A stretch of DNA of 64,000 nucleotides from Hyphomicrobiales bacterium (GTDB lineage: Bacteria; Pseudomonadota; Alphaproteobacteria; Rhizobiales; Beijerinckiaceae), in NCBI GenBank assembly GCA_027488155.1, contig JAIYCE010000081.1:1-64000 (forward strand), in the 5' to 3' direction. The position numbers were made by a program, and so were the translations under genes. Positions 1 to 10,660 of the stretch are shown piece by piece. The notes below the pieces were generated by a model. It had not been told where the DNA came from. It worked only from the letters and a program-made list of their open reading frames with translations, and did no database searches. Positions within the stretch are counted from its first letter, which is position 1. Each line of letters opens with the position of its first letter.

Positions 1-64
1 AAACATTGCCAATCTCGCACCCGTGATTGGGAACGGTATTCAGTACAATCAATGGTGGACCTGA
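1..64 (+). CDS. C-terminal end of a DUF4214-type protein (truncated by window edge)
   Basis: Frame 2 reads NIANLAPVIGNGIQYNQWWT*, closely matching the C-terminus of the next ORF (NIANVAPLIANGINYTEWWLP). Confidence 0.75.
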   Translation, partial: NIANLAPVIGNGIQYNQWWT

Positions 65-92
65 TCCTGATCGGCTTAACGCCTCATGAAAA

Positions 93-117
93 GAGCGCCG
101 TTTCGGCGCTCGTTTTT
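93..117 (+). terminator. Rho-independent terminator
   Basis: GAGCGCCG-TTT-CGGCGCTC perfect 8-bp stem followed by GTTTTT, just after the stop at 62-64. Confidence 0.85.
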
Positions 118-318
118 GATCCGCGGGCTCGCCCAAGCCACGCGGCATCCTGCTCCATGGGTGCCCTATAGTCAGGTTTGATGAAGCTAATATCATGATG
201 CAAAAGCGGCCATCGGCACCAGCACCGGCTTGCTGACCATATCCCACCAACGCATTGCACTGCGCTATTGGCAGCGTTAAGTAATACTTTGCTTATGCTG
301 CCGGATTGAGTGTGTTTC

Positions 319-1338
319 ATGGCCGTTTTTCAGACCAATCAACCTGCCACCATGTTGGATGCCTATGGATGGTCGGGCAACATCATTGGCCGTACCTCAT
401 CGCAGATCACCGTTTCGGATGGCCAAGGCGGAACGATCAATTACACCGGTACATTTAAATATGATCGCTTCAACAATGTCACAGATGGTCTTCTGACAGG
501 CTATACGCTGTCGGAAAACTATGTCCTAAAATATACCATCACCGATCTCGCCATACCCGGCGCATCCGCCTATACGCTCATCCAAAGCGGCGATACGCAA
601 TACACCTTGCGCGCCGTTCTGAATGGTGCGGATCGGATCATTGGATCGATCGAGAACGACGTACTCGGCGGCTTCGCTGGGAACGATACGTTGATCGGCG
701 GGATCGGAAACGATATCTGCTATGGCGGAACGGGAAACGATATTTTTGTCTATACAGCCGGGAATGACACCTACTTTGGACAAGAAGGCGTCGATCGCGG
801 ACAATTCAATTTCAATCGCACCATAGCCTCCATCACATCCCTGGGTGGTGAGAATTATACGATCGAGTTGTCGTTCTCAGGCACGATAATTCTCTTGAAT
901 TCTCTGGAAAGGCTGGCATTTCTAGGCAATCAGATTGTCGCATTCGATTCAGGTGTCGGCCAAGATGCAGGCGAAGCCTTTCGCATGTATCAGGCAGCGT
1001 TTAATCGCACGCCTGACCCGAACGGACTCGCTGGCTGGATCAATTATCTCGATCATGGTGGCACTGAATTGAAGATGGCAGAACAATTCATTTTGAGTGA
1101 CGAGTTTCAGTTCACCTATGGCAGTTTGAACAATACGGCTTTCGTACAATTGCTTTATAACAACGTCTTGCACCGCGATGGCGAGGCGAATGGCGTTCGC
1201 GGATGGGTGAATGCGCTCAACGCGGGCATGTCCCGTGCGGAGGTTCTCTACGGCTTTTCCGAATCGCGCGAGAACATCGCCAATGTCGCGCCGCTGATCG
1301 CCAACGGCATCAATTACACCGAATGGTGGCTTCCTTGA
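319..1338 (+). CDS. Secreted/surface protein with RTX-like Ca-binding repeats and C-terminal DUF4214 domain
   Basis: ORF 310..1338; GNDTLIGGIGNDICYGGTGNDIFVY nonapeptide-like repeats, then AFRMYQAAFNRTPDPNGLAGWINYLDHGG...FILSDEFQ, typical of DUF4214. Confidence 0.8.
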   Translation: MAVFQTNQPATMLDAYGWSGNIIGRTSSQITVSDGQGGTINYTGTFKYDRFNNVTDGLLTGYTLSENYVLKYTITDLAIPGASAYTLIQSGDTQYTLRAVLNGADRIIGSIENDVLGGFAGNDTLIGGIGNDICYGGTGNDIFVYTAGNDTYFGQEGVDRGQFNFNRTIASITSLGGENYTIELSFSGTIILLNSLERLAFLGNQIVAFDSGVGQDAGEAFRMYQAAFNRTPDPNGLAGWINYLDHGGTELKMAEQFILSDEFQFTYGSLNNTAFVQLLYNNVLHRDGEANGVRGWVNALNAGMSRAEVLYGFSESRENIANVAPLIANGINYTEWWLP

Positions 1339-1729
1339 TGGGCTGTTAAACGCAAATCCCACCCGTTAGAGACCGCTTGAGGCCTGCGAGACCTGCTGAT
1401 GCATGGCCTGCTTGGGCTTGAAGGCCTCCTCTCCTTGCTCAGGGTCTCGCGAATGCGATGGCAAACACCATCTTTGGCCCGACCTCGCCCCGTTATTATC
1501 CCATAACCCCATAATGGTTCAACTTAAGGCTCGCAGGCTCGCTTTTTGTCCCTCCTTGCATGAAAAATGCAGCATGGAAATACAACTCGATCGGCAAGGG
1601 CAGTCGCAGAGTGCTTCAAAAAGATGAGACGAGATAATGATCAACTCATGGGCGACTAAACGACAAAATCTCGCGCGCGATGCGTGAATACCCATGAGCA
1701 CAGGGCTTTTCGAGAACAGTAGAAACAAT

Positions 1730-3852
1730 ATGACCTCTACACTTTCCAACGAAATGTTTTTCGCGATCCTTGCGCTTGACGCATATAATCGCGGTTACGA
1801 CGCCAAGCTGACAGACCTTTCGGATAGCCTGGGTACGCGTCTTGGCGACGCAAAAATCATCGACAGTGCTGGCGACAAGAGCGCGCAGGACATCGGCTTC
1901 TATGCCATTGCCTATGATTGGAATGGCAAGACGGTCATTTCATTTCGCGGCACTGATAATCCCAACATCCTACAAAAAGGCAATGACATCTGGAATGGAT
2001 GGGTCGGCGGCGCTGACATCCTGAGCACACAGTCGGAAGCCGCGCTGAAATTCTACCAATCCGTCACCGGGCAATCGCCGTTCAAGAAGGCGGATGACAT
2101 CGTCCTCACGGGTCATTCGCTCGGCGGCGGTCTGGCGGGCTATACGGCGGCACTGACTAACGGCGCGGCTTACATTTATGATCCCATGCCGTTTGCTGCG
2201 GCAAGCATCACCAAAATGATTGATGAGAACATCAAGCAGAAGCTCGGCTCGGTAGATTTCATGAGCTTTCTGCTGGGTCAAAAAATTCACCCCATACATT
2301 GATGCCGGACGCCGATCGGGTCACGACGATCGCCGTATAGGGCGAAGCGCTGGAAGTCGTTCGCCTCGCAGCACTCACCTTGGGCTCTGTTGTTGAGGCG
2401 GGCATTGCAACCGCCCTGTTGACGGCCAAGGGATATCCGCTGATCTCAATTCCCGGCGGTGTTGCCGCAGGCGTTCTGGCGGCATCCGTCGGTCTTGAAG
2501 GGGCTTCGCAAAAGCTCTTGGCTTTTGGAAAGAATCTCGGCGCAGTCGATCTTCACTCGCAAGCTCTGCTCGCCATGCTACAATACGCCAAAAACAATGG
2601 CCATCAGGATTGGCAGCGTTTTGCCGAGCCCCTGACTAACGCTTGGCTGAAGACGGAGATCGCCCAGCCAGGTGGTCTAACGAATGATCAGATGCTGCGT
2701 CAGATCGTCTACAGCGCTTTGGATTCCGGAGAGCGCCCTTATGGCTCCACCGCAATTGCCATGCTGTTCAATAATGCGAACGATTTCGGCAGCATTCTTG
2801 GCCTAAAAGGCGTGAACGCGAGCTTGGCAGACGCCAAGGTCCAATCGGCTATGGCAAAGATTTTGACTGAGTATACGGGCGATCTCGCGGCCAATCGCAT
2901 CATGGAGGCGAGCTATAAGAATGGCATTCTCAATTACGATGCCCAATCGCAATCCATCGTCATGGATTTCCGCGCGCAGACATGGGATCTTGGCCTTGCC
3001 GTTTCGAATGCCATTGCCGGAAAACAGGATTTGATTGCCGGCCTAACCAAAGGCTTCCTCGCTATCGATCAGATTGCGGAAGTTGATCTGGTCGCATGCG
3101 TTGTACAAAACTCGGATGCCACCACCGCTTTGCCATTCGATCTGAGATTCGATGAATCCGCATTGTTCGTGGGAGATGGTTACAAAGACCGGATGATCGG
3201 CACGTCGGGCAATGATTTCTTCTTCATGGTCGACGAGGGCAATGAGATTGTCGATGGCCGCACAGGTTTCAACACCGTCGTCTATGCCGGCAAGAAGTCC
3301 GACTACACGATCCGGCACGAGGGCGACCAATACATTGTCACAGCGTTGAAGGCGGGTACGCAATCCATCGATACGCTCAATCACATTCAAGTCATACGGT
3401 TCGCAGACCAGACAGCGATCTCGCAGGATTCTCAGATCACCGGCATCGATGTTGTCATTGCAACTAACTCGGCGCTCTCGGATGAGATCAGCGGTCTCTA
3501 CGAAGCCGTCTTCGATCGCCTGCCCGACACACAGGGATTTACGGCGTGGAGCGACTATGCACACCAATACGGTGACGATAGAGCAGCCCTTGTCCGAATC
3601 GCGAATGCCTTCCTTTCAAGCTCTGAGTTCACTGCCCAGCATCCCAATTTGAGCAATGAGCAATTCATCGATTTGCTTTACTCGGAAGGCTTCAACCGTG
3701 TCGCCGAAAGCTCATCCCGCACGGCCTGGATCAAGGCGCTCGACGATGGTCTGACGCGTGCGGAAATTCTTGCTGAATTTTCGTCGTCGGTGGAAATGGT
3801 GCGAACCATTGGCAGTCGCGCCAATGGAATTGATGGCTTCTGGACGATTTAA
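1730..3852 (+). pseudogene. Disrupted lipase (class 3-like) + DUF4214 protein
   Basis: ORF 1694..2302 carries a GHSLGG lipase motif and ends prematurely. ORF 2380..3852 continues in another frame with RTX-like and DUF4214 sequence. Frame change maps to an A6 run (2280-2285); an in-frame TAG lies at 2338-2340. Confidence 0.65.
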
Positions 3853-5039
3853 GCCTTTGCAGAGGCAGCATCGCAAATTGCCTCCGTGAAGACGCTGGCA
3901 AATGCGTCAGTCGAGAAACTGGCTGCACGCATTTTTGCAGCATCGGCGCGGCTTTGATGCATCTTTGGATCGTCAAGCAATAGGTTGATGGCTTGCGCCA
4001 ACCCAACCGCGTCCCTTGGCGCAACGGTGATGGCCTCTATGCCATCACGCGCAACCAGTGGAACGGCCGTTTCGAGCGCGGTGTTCACAATCGGGCATCC
4101 GGCCGCCATCGCTTCCAATTGTGCGATTCCGAAAGTTTCCGCATTCGTTACCGAAGGCATAGTGTAAACCTGCGCGGCATGAAGATGCACGATCAAATCG
4201 CGTTCGCTGAGCGAGCCAGGCATGAGCACGCGGTCCTCCATTCCACCGCTTGCGATGTCGCGCGCAAGGGCCTCACGCTCGATCCCATCACCGATGATCA
4301 CAATCTGGCCGTTAATAGATCGCGCCGCCTCGATCAGAACATCGTAACCCTTGTATTTGACGAGCCGCCCCACCGCTAAAACCATGCGTGGATAGGCAGT
4401 CCGCAACGCTTCAACCTTTTTTGCTTCTTCATGCGTCAGGATGAAGCGTGACAGATCGACGGGATAGGGTAGCGCTTTCAACTTGGCGCCAAACCGGTCG
4501 ACCAGTTCTTGACGGTGCAGAATGCGTGGATCGGACAGCAGAATGGCACTGGCGCGGTTGAGCGTTGCCATCAAAAGCGGGCGCAGAAGACGGCCGAAGA
4601 ACTTCTGCGACACGATGTCGGAATGCCAATAGACGATGAGCGGCACGCGGCGGCGCAACCCAAGCCCGAGCACGAGGTCGGCCAGCGGAAACGGCGCATG
4701 CAGAACCACGGCATCAGCGTCCCGCATTTTCTGCCACAGGCGGAAGGGGTATAGCGGTGCCAGCGGCAGTGACATCAGGTTACCGAAGGAGCGGACGCGT
4801 TCCACGCCCTCCATCCGGTTCTGTTCAGCATCGGGGTCGGTGCTACACACGAGAAGCTCATGCTCGAACAGGTCCGGGCGCACAGCCATGGCTTGCGCAA
4901 TCGCATAGGGAATTCCGCCGAAGACCTCCGGAAAATAGATTTTGAAGGCGTGAAGAACGCGTTGGCGGCGCGGCTTGGCTATGGAATCGACCAACTTTGT
5001 ACTCGCAGCGGCAGGGCGGCTGGCCCCGGGCTTAGACAA
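3849..5039 (-). CDS. Glycosyltransferase family 4 (group 1)
   Basis: ORF with FPEVFGGIPYAIAQAM, VLAVGRLVKYKGYDVLIEA and SVTNAETFGIAQLEAMAAGCPIVNT. Confidence 0.9.
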   Translation of the reverse strand: MSKPGASRPAAASTKLVDSIAKPRRQRVLHAFKIYFPEVFGGIPYAIAQAMAVRPDLFEHELLVCSTDPDAEQNRMEGVERVRSFGNLMSLPLAPLYPFRLWQKMRDADAVVLHAPFPLADLVLGLGLRRRVPLIVYWHSDIVSQKFFGRLLRPLLMATLNRASAILLSDPRILHRQELVDRFGAKLKALPYPVDLSRFILTHEEAKKVEALRTAYPRMVLAVGRLVKYKGYDVLIEAARSINGQIVIIGDGIEREALARDIASGGMEDRVLMPGSLSERDLIVHLHAAQVYTMPSVTNAETFGIAQLEAMAAGCPIVNTALETAVPLVARDGIEAITVAPRDAVGLAQAINLLLDDPKMHQSRADAAKMRAASFSTDAFASVFTEAICDAASAKA

Positions 5040-5225
5040 AGCAAGGCCTCAACACAATGGTCCAAACTGGGCCTAGTCGCTTTCGTTTAGGCCCCGGGCC
5101 TAACCTATCCCGTCCCAACGCACATAGAGGGGAGGAGTGCGCCTGACACGCTTCAGCCCTGTTCCCGTTTGCAAGGAACCAGTTTGGGCTTTATGGGTGT
5201 CGTGCGGATGAAATCCGGGGTTCCC

Positions 5226-7106
5226 ATGAAAATCGTCGCTGTTGCACTCTACGACCTGTGCGCCGCGTATCTGGCCTTGTTCGCGGCCATCCTGATCCGG
5301 TTTTCTGGCCCTGAAGTGAGCCAGACCTTGGCGCATTTCTGGCCGTTCCTGCCCGTTTTTGGGCTGGTTGCCCTCTCTGTTTTTGCAGTTTTCTCGCTTT
5401 ATCGCGGCAAATGGCGGTTGGCCTCGATCGTCGATCTTGCTCAGATCGTAAAGGCATCGACGACGCTGGCCCTGCTAGGGCTCGTGGCCGAGTATTTCTT
5501 GCTCACGTCCGGTCAGGGCATCGATCCGATCATAGGCAAGAAGCTCCTGTTCACCTATTGGATTTTCCAGATCGCAACTTTGAGCGCCGGCCGCTTCGCG
5601 CTACGCTACATCCGCTACATCAATGCCACCAAAGGGCTACGGCAAGAAGGTGTGGCCAATGTCGTCGTGCTCGCGCGCGCCTCGGAAGCTGACGCCATTC
5701 TGCGCGGTGCCGAGATCAATGCGCTGAGCCTCATCTATGTTCGTGCGATCTTGTCGCCGCTTGCAAGCGATGTGAACAAATTCGTGCGTGACATACGCAT
5801 CTCCGGCGGCATTGCCGATCTCGAGCGCACGATCAACCAATTACGTAGTCGTGGTCTTGATGTAGACCGCATTTTGGTTGCTCCCTCGGTTTTACGAGAC
5901 ATTCCGGCAGCCGATCTATTGCAGATCACACGCCGTATCGGCGTTCCGCTGTGGCGCACACTTGATTCAGATCTCGTGTCCGATCAGGCTGCGATGGCGC
6001 CGCTCGATGAGCGCACTATTCTGTCGCGTCCGGCCCGTCGCATTGATTATGAAGCGCTGTCGGAGTTCATCAGCGGCCAAACTGCGCTCGTCGTAGGCGG
6101 GGGCGGGTCAATAGGCGCGGAGCTTGTCCGTCGTCTCGCCACTTTTTCTCCTGCTGAAATCATCATTGTCGAGAATTCCGAACCGGCGCTCGACGGCATT
6201 TTAGAAGAGTTGCGGGCCAATCATTTCGGCATTCGCACGGAAGGTATAATCGCAGACATTCGTGATCGTGAACGCATATTCGCCGTCATGACTGAGAAAA
6301 AGCCAAGCCTCGTGATCCATGCGGCGGCGCTAAAGCATGTCAATCATCTCGAGGTGAATTGGACCGAGGGCATCAAGACAAACGTCTTCGGGTCAGTCAA
6401 CGTATTTGAATCAGCGATTGCTGCGGGTGTGCCGCGCGTCGTTTTCATCTCGACGGACAAGGCCGTAAAGCCAGTCTCGATTCTAGGAGCCACGAAGCGC
6501 TTCGGCGAGCTCTATGCCCGTGCTCTGGATAGCGAACAAACCGGCACACGTTTCATCGCTGTCCGTTTCGGCAATGTGCTCAATTCGTCGGGCTCGGCCG
6601 TGCCGAAATTCCGCACACAGATTGCGCGCCGCCAGCCTGTGACAGTGACTCATCCCGATATGGAGCGCTTTTTCATCTCCAATCGCGAGGCAGGAGAACT
6701 CGTCCTCACCGCAGCGTTATGTTCCTCGCGTAATGACGTGCCAGAAATTTTGGATGCCTCGCTCTATGTCCTGGATATGGGCTCCCCCGTGCGCATTCTC
6801 GATCTCGCAGAAGCGCTGATCAGGTTGGAGGGGCTTGAACCCGGCGTCGACATACCGATCAAATTCACTGGCCTGCGCCCCGGCGAGCGCCTCTTCGAAA
6901 TCGTAAACGAAGACACGGAAGCCGCCCGCCCCACGCCCTATGACGGTGTCCTGGCACTCGTCGACAGCGCGCCTCATCCTGCCATTCTCCGACGGCTTCT
7001 AGAGGGGCTGCAGCAGGCGATTGCGAGCAATGATAAGGCGCAGGCAGAGACCATTCTCCAGCGCGGCGTGCCGGGCTATGTTCCGATGCGCTCCATCGGG
7101 CCTTGA
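5226..7106 (+). CDS. CapD/FlaA1-like polysaccharide biosynthesis protein (membrane nucleotide-sugar 4,6-dehydratase)
   Basis: ORF 5169..7106; N-terminal TM helices, VVGGGGSIGAELVRRL, HAAALKHVNHLE, FISTDKAVKPVSILGATKR. Start chosen at the internal ATG 5226. Confidence 0.9.
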   Translation: MKIVAVALYDLCAAYLALFAAILIRFSGPEVSQTLAHFWPFLPVFGLVALSVFAVFSLYRGKWRLASIVDLAQIVKASTTLALLGLVAEYFLLTSGQGIDPIIGKKLLFTYWIFQIATLSAGRFALRYIRYINATKGLRQEGVANVVVLARASEADAILRGAEINALSLIYVRAILSPLASDVNKFVRDIRISGGIADLERTINQLRSRGLDVDRILVAPSVLRDIPAADLLQITRRIGVPLWRTLDSDLVSDQAAMAPLDERTILSRPARRIDYEALSEFISGQTALVVGGGGSIGAELVRRLATFSPAEIIIVENSEPALDGILEELRANHFGIRTEGIIADIRDRERIFAVMTEKKPSLVIHAAALKHVNHLEVNWTEGIKTNVFGSVNVFESAIAAGVPRVVFISTDKAVKPVSILGATKRFGELYARALDSEQTGTRFIAVRFGNVLNSSGSAVPKFRTQIARRQPVTVTHPDMERFFISNREAGELVLTAALCSSRNDVPEILDASLYVLDMGSPVRILDLAEALIRLEGLEPGVDIPIKFTGLRPGERLFEIVNEDTEAARPTPYDGVLALVDSAPHPAILRRLLEGLQQAIASNDKAQAETILQRGVPGYVPMRSIGP

Positions 7107-7148
7107 ACCGAGCGCGCCCTGACAGCCCCTGGAGTCCGTGATCACACA

Positions 7149-8345
7149 ATGAAGGTCCGTCTGACGCCACAGGCGCTTGCCACCGGGCTTCTGGCCTTTG
7201 CGCCACTCGCAATGGCGTTTGTCCGCCGCTCATCGACCCTTCTCCTCGCCGCCACCGCTCTTGCAAGCATCGTCTCGGCACGCGGCCAAATCCGCGAGAA
7301 CTGGCGCGCCGCCCGCTTCGATCCCGCGCTGCTGGCCGGGCTCGCCCTATTAGCGTTTTGGGCCGCCGTGACGCTGTTTTGGTCACCCTTACCGGCACGG
7401 GGCCTCAAACAGCTTGCGTTTGATTTCATGCTGCCGGTCGCCGCCGGTCTGGTTCTGTTGACGCAACCGCGTCAGGCGCCATCGGACCGCACCTTGGTAT
7501 GGCTACTCGTACCGCTGGCTTTGGCTGGAGCTCTTGTCGCCGTGCAGCTCTTTTTTCAACTGCGCATCGAAGCCTTCTTCAATGCGAAAGAGAGCCATAA
7601 CGAGCTCTGGCGCTTCAACATGATCGTCGTGACGCTGGCTCTGTTCCTGCCCGCTCTCATGATGGCGATGCGACGCATACCGCTGATGGCCGCCAGCACC
7701 GCGTTGCTGATTATTCTGGCTGTCACCCTGTCGCAAAGCGCCTCGGCCAAGATGGCCGTCATCGCGGGCTTGTTTGCCTATGCACTCTTCCGCACGCTGC
7801 CGCGCCGCCTGAGCCTCGTCATGACAGCTGCAATGTTGTTCGTGCTTCTGGCCTTGCAGCCTTGGCAGGGCCGTCTGATCGAACAGGGTTTTGCGGCAGC
7901 CGGAAAAACTGAAATTCTCTTTCCATCGGCGAAAGAACGGATCGTGATCTGGAAGGCAAGCGGTGCGATGGCCCTGCATGCTCTGCCATGGGGCACGGGG
8001 ATGGGCAGTTCGGACGCCGTGTCCGAAACGCCCTTCGCCAAGGCGATGCCGCCGGAATTATCAATCGGTTTACGTCAGACACACGCGCATGATGCCTTCC
8101 TCAACGTGCTGATGGAATTGGGACTGCCCGGATTGATCGGCATGGGTCTTGTCGTCTTCGGCTTACTGCGTATGGCGTCGCGCCTACCAACGCTGATCTA
8201 TGCACCAGCCATGTCCTTGTTGGTGCAAGTGGTCGTCATCGACCTCATCAGCCATGGGGCATGGCAAGCGTGGTGGTTTACCGCGATCATGTTAGGCGTG
8301 CTCGCCTTACGAACTTGGGCGTCGGATCAACCTCAGCCGCGCTGA
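7149..8345 (+). CDS. O-antigen ligase/polymerase-like membrane protein
   Basis: Multiple hydrophobic segments; LRQTHAHDAFLNVLMELGLPGLIGMGLVVFGLL is typical of the Wzy/WaaL family. Confidence 0.8.
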   Translation: MKVRLTPQALATGLLAFAPLAMAFVRRSSTLLLAATALASIVSARGQIRENWRAARFDPALLAGLALLAFWAAVTLFWSPLPARGLKQLAFDFMLPVAAGLVLLTQPRQAPSDRTLVWLLVPLALAGALVAVQLFFQLRIEAFFNAKESHNELWRFNMIVVTLALFLPALMMAMRRIPLMAASTALLIILAVTLSQSASAKMAVIAGLFAYALFRTLPRRLSLVMTAAMLFVLLALQPWQGRLIEQGFAAAGKTEILFPSAKERIVIWKASGAMALHALPWGTGMGSSDAVSETPFAKAMPPELSIGLRQTHAHDAFLNVLMELGLPGLIGMGLVVFGLLRMASRLPTLIYAPAMSLLVQVVVIDLISHGAWQAWWFTAIMLGVLALRTWASDQPQPR

Positions 8346-9247
8346 TCCTGCGCTGCCCAACGGATCAATCCGTCGCGCGTGGAATGAAACAGCCAAGAGC
8401 ATTCGCGCCGTAAACGAATGTCATCGGATACGATGAGCGGTTCGCCGATCCGCGCCCACAAGAGCGGTTGACCAAGATTGCAGCAGAGCGCACGCACGAA
8501 AGCGGCCGGAATCGGGATGAGACGCGCGGACATACCCCAATAACTGCGCAACGCAGCAATCATCTCGCCAAGCGATAAAGGCCCCTGCTCGGCTGCGAGG
8601 AACGTGCCGCAAAGATCGCGCCGCTTCTGCAACAATGTCAGGACAAGCTCCGCCACCGTTTCGACTGATAGGAGCGAGCGTTGCGCCCTGAGCCCGCCAA
8701 ATGGCAATGGCACTCCAGTTCTTGCCAAACGATAGAGGCTAGCGAGATTGCCTTTCACGCCCGGCCCATAGAGTGGAGCCAAGCGCAAACACACATGCTC
8801 GGCACAGAATTCAGCTATAGCCGCCTCTGCTGCCAGTTTCGCTTCACCATAGGGACCATCGGGTTGCGGCCGATCGTCGTCACGCAAAGGCGCGGGCGCT
8901 GTTACCCCGGCCTGGGCGCGGATTGACGAGAGAAAAACGAACCGCGCACCGGCCACAGCCGCCGCCTTGGCGAGCGCCGCCGTCGCATCGCGATTGGTAC
9001 GCAAAATCATGGCAGGGTCGGCACGATCGTCATGGGCATAGGCAGCAGCGTGAACCACCGCATCGACGCCTGCACAAAGCGCGTTCCAATCAGCGGATGC
9101 GAGGTCTTCGATGAGCGCGAGTTCCATGCCCGCACGGGCTGCGATGGGTCGCCGCGCGACGGCACGCACCGTCATTCCCTCCGCCAACAGCCGGCGCAGG
9201 ATAAAACCGCCGGCAAAGCCTGTTGCACCCGTTAGAAGCACGCGCAT
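8333..9247 (-). CDS. NAD-dependent epimerase/dehydratase
   Basis: MRVLLTGATGFAGGFILRRLL Rossmann start at 9247 within ORF 8333..9559; PYGEAKLAAEAAI (YxxxK). Confidence 0.88.
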   Translation of the reverse strand: MRVLLTGATGFAGGFILRRLLAEGMTVRAVARRPIAARAGMELALIEDLASADWNALCAGVDAVVHAAAYAHDDRADPAMILRTNRDATAALAKAAAVAGARFVFLSSIRAQAGVTAPAPLRDDDRPQPDGPYGEAKLAAEAAIAEFCAEHVCLRLAPLYGPGVKGNLASLYRLARTGVPLPFGGLRAQRSLLSVETVAELVLTLLQKRRDLCGTFLAAEQGPLSLGEMIAALRSYWGMSARLIPIPAAFVRALCCNLGQPLLWARIGEPLIVSDDIRLRRECSWLFHSTRDGLIRWAAQDQRG

Positions 9248-10272
9248 CAGCGAACCGTCCGAGCGCCACGATGGAAAATCAGAATCATGGCCCCACACAC
9301 AAGGCTCGTTGCTCCCATTGCGATTGCGCCGATGCCCGCATTCTGTCCAGCCACCGCGTAGGAAACGAAAATAGCCAAGAGCGCATAACCACCTGCAACG
9401 CTCGATACGAAACGTACTGGCAAACCCTTGTCGACAGCGCGCTGATAGGCGTGCTGACGATGCGGCTGCCACACCGGCTCGCGACGCGCGAGCCGCTTCG
9501 CGAGCGTGATCGTCGCGTCGGCGAAAGGATAGAGCCACAAGAGAAAAGCTGCAGCCCACTCATGATTGAGCAGCAACAACCAGAACGCGATTGCGGTGAT
9601 GAGACCGATCAGCAGACTACCCGCATCTCCGAGAAAAATTTTCGCTGGATTCCAATTCCAAAGCCCGAACCCCAGCAGTGCACCGCCGCCTGCAAGCGCC
9701 ACGATCCCGAACGGTTCGCCATGCAGCACCAAGAGCAGATAGCCCGCCATCAACAGGCCCGGCGCATAGGACGCGACGATGATGCCATCGAGGCCATCCA
9801 TGAAATTTGTGAGATTAACAATCCACAGAAGGCCGATGAACCCGCAGGCAACGACGACGATCCGGAAAACTGGTTCGGCAAAAGCGGGGAAAAGTACGAT
9901 CAACCCCGGCGGAACCTGCGCCAGCGGCAGAAAGGGAATGAGGAGGAACAAAGACTGCGCAACGATGCGCCGCGACGCAGGGAGCGGATGAATGTCGTCG
10001 ACGAAGCCGAGCGCCGCCATGCCCGCGAGTGCTGCAGTCTCGGCAAAGCTGAGCGGCTTGAACCCTATCGCCCATAGGAAGGCGAGTGCCACGACGATTC
10101 CGGCCAAGACGCCAAGCCCACCGCCCTGCGGTGTAGGTACCGTGTGGGAGGACCGGTCCGTCACCTTGGCGAGTGCAATCTGTTTCAACCAAGGCAGGAT
10201 GAGCGGGATTGTCACCGCCGCAACGAAGGCGGCGATGGCCGGCACTGCAAATAGCCAAATAGCCCGCGTCAT
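9247..10272 (-). CDS. MraY/WecA-like UDP-GlcNAc-1-phosphate transferase (GT family 4 membrane)
   Basis: PTPQGGGLGVLAG, FVDDIHPLPASRRIVAQ, NFMDGLDGI, FLGDAGSLLIG motifs. Confidence 0.9.
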   Translation of the reverse strand: MTRAIWLFAVPAIAAFVAAVTIPLILPWLKQIALAKVTDRSSHTVPTPQGGGLGVLAGIVVALAFLWAIGFKPLSFAETAALAGMAALGFVDDIHPLPASRRIVAQSLFLLIPFLPLAQVPPGLIVLFPAFAEPVFRIVVVACGFIGLLWIVNLTNFMDGLDGIIVASYAPGLLMAGYLLLVLHGEPFGIVALAGGGALLGFGLWNWNPAKIFLGDAGSLLIGLITAIAFWLLLLNHEWAAAFLLWLYPFADATITLAKRLARREPVWQPHRQHAYQRAVDKGLPVRFVSSVAGGYALLAIFVSYAVAGQNAGIGAIAMGATSLVCGAMILIFHRGARTVR

Positions 10273-10417
10273 GGGCGCCCCTCTCGGTAGGGCAAGCCTG
10301 TGGCAATCCAGACGGGCTTGGCAGACATTCCGGATGCTCCACAATCGCTTGAGCGGGGGCGAAAAGACGCAATCCGTGCTTATCGCAGGTCGCGCGAAAG
10401 CCCAAGGAGAGACGCAT

Positions 10418-10600
10418 ATGGCGACGCACGATCTCAACATCCTGTTCTCGGCCATCGCGGCGCTGGCCGTCCTGCTCTACATGGCTCCCGGCGCATTACG
10501 CTTGAACCCACGGGTTCGCCGGATCACCGAGCCGGCCGCCATGGGCATTGTTGCTATCGGGATCGCCGTGGCCGCCTTGATCTGGGCGTTCGGCAACTAA
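10418..10600 (+). CDS. Small two-TM membrane protein, 60 aa
   Basis: MATHDLNILFSAIAALAVLLYMAPGALRLNPRVRRITEPAAMGIVAIGIAVAALIWAFGN; AAGGAGA upstream of ATG. Confidence 0.55.
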   Translation: MATHDLNILFSAIAALAVLLYMAPGALRLNPRVRRITEPAAMGIVAIGIAVAALIWAFGN

Positions 10601-10660
10601 TGTTGCGCCCTCCGCAGTGACGCCTTAGACCGGCAATGTTCACTCGCCGGACCTACCCTC

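Noticed and set aside
5087-5103. Near-palindrome TTAGGCCCCGGGCCTAA between divergent GT4 and capD genes
   Set aside because: No second copy or regulator to link it to, and no T-run for a terminator; noted only.
6865-7398. 177-aa minus-strand ORF, Arg/Ala/Gly rich
   Set aside because: Overlaps the end of CapD and start of the ligase gene antisense; no domain features.
9223-10077. 284-aa plus-strand ORF rich in charged residues
   Set aside because: Antisense shadow of the WecA/MraY-like gene.
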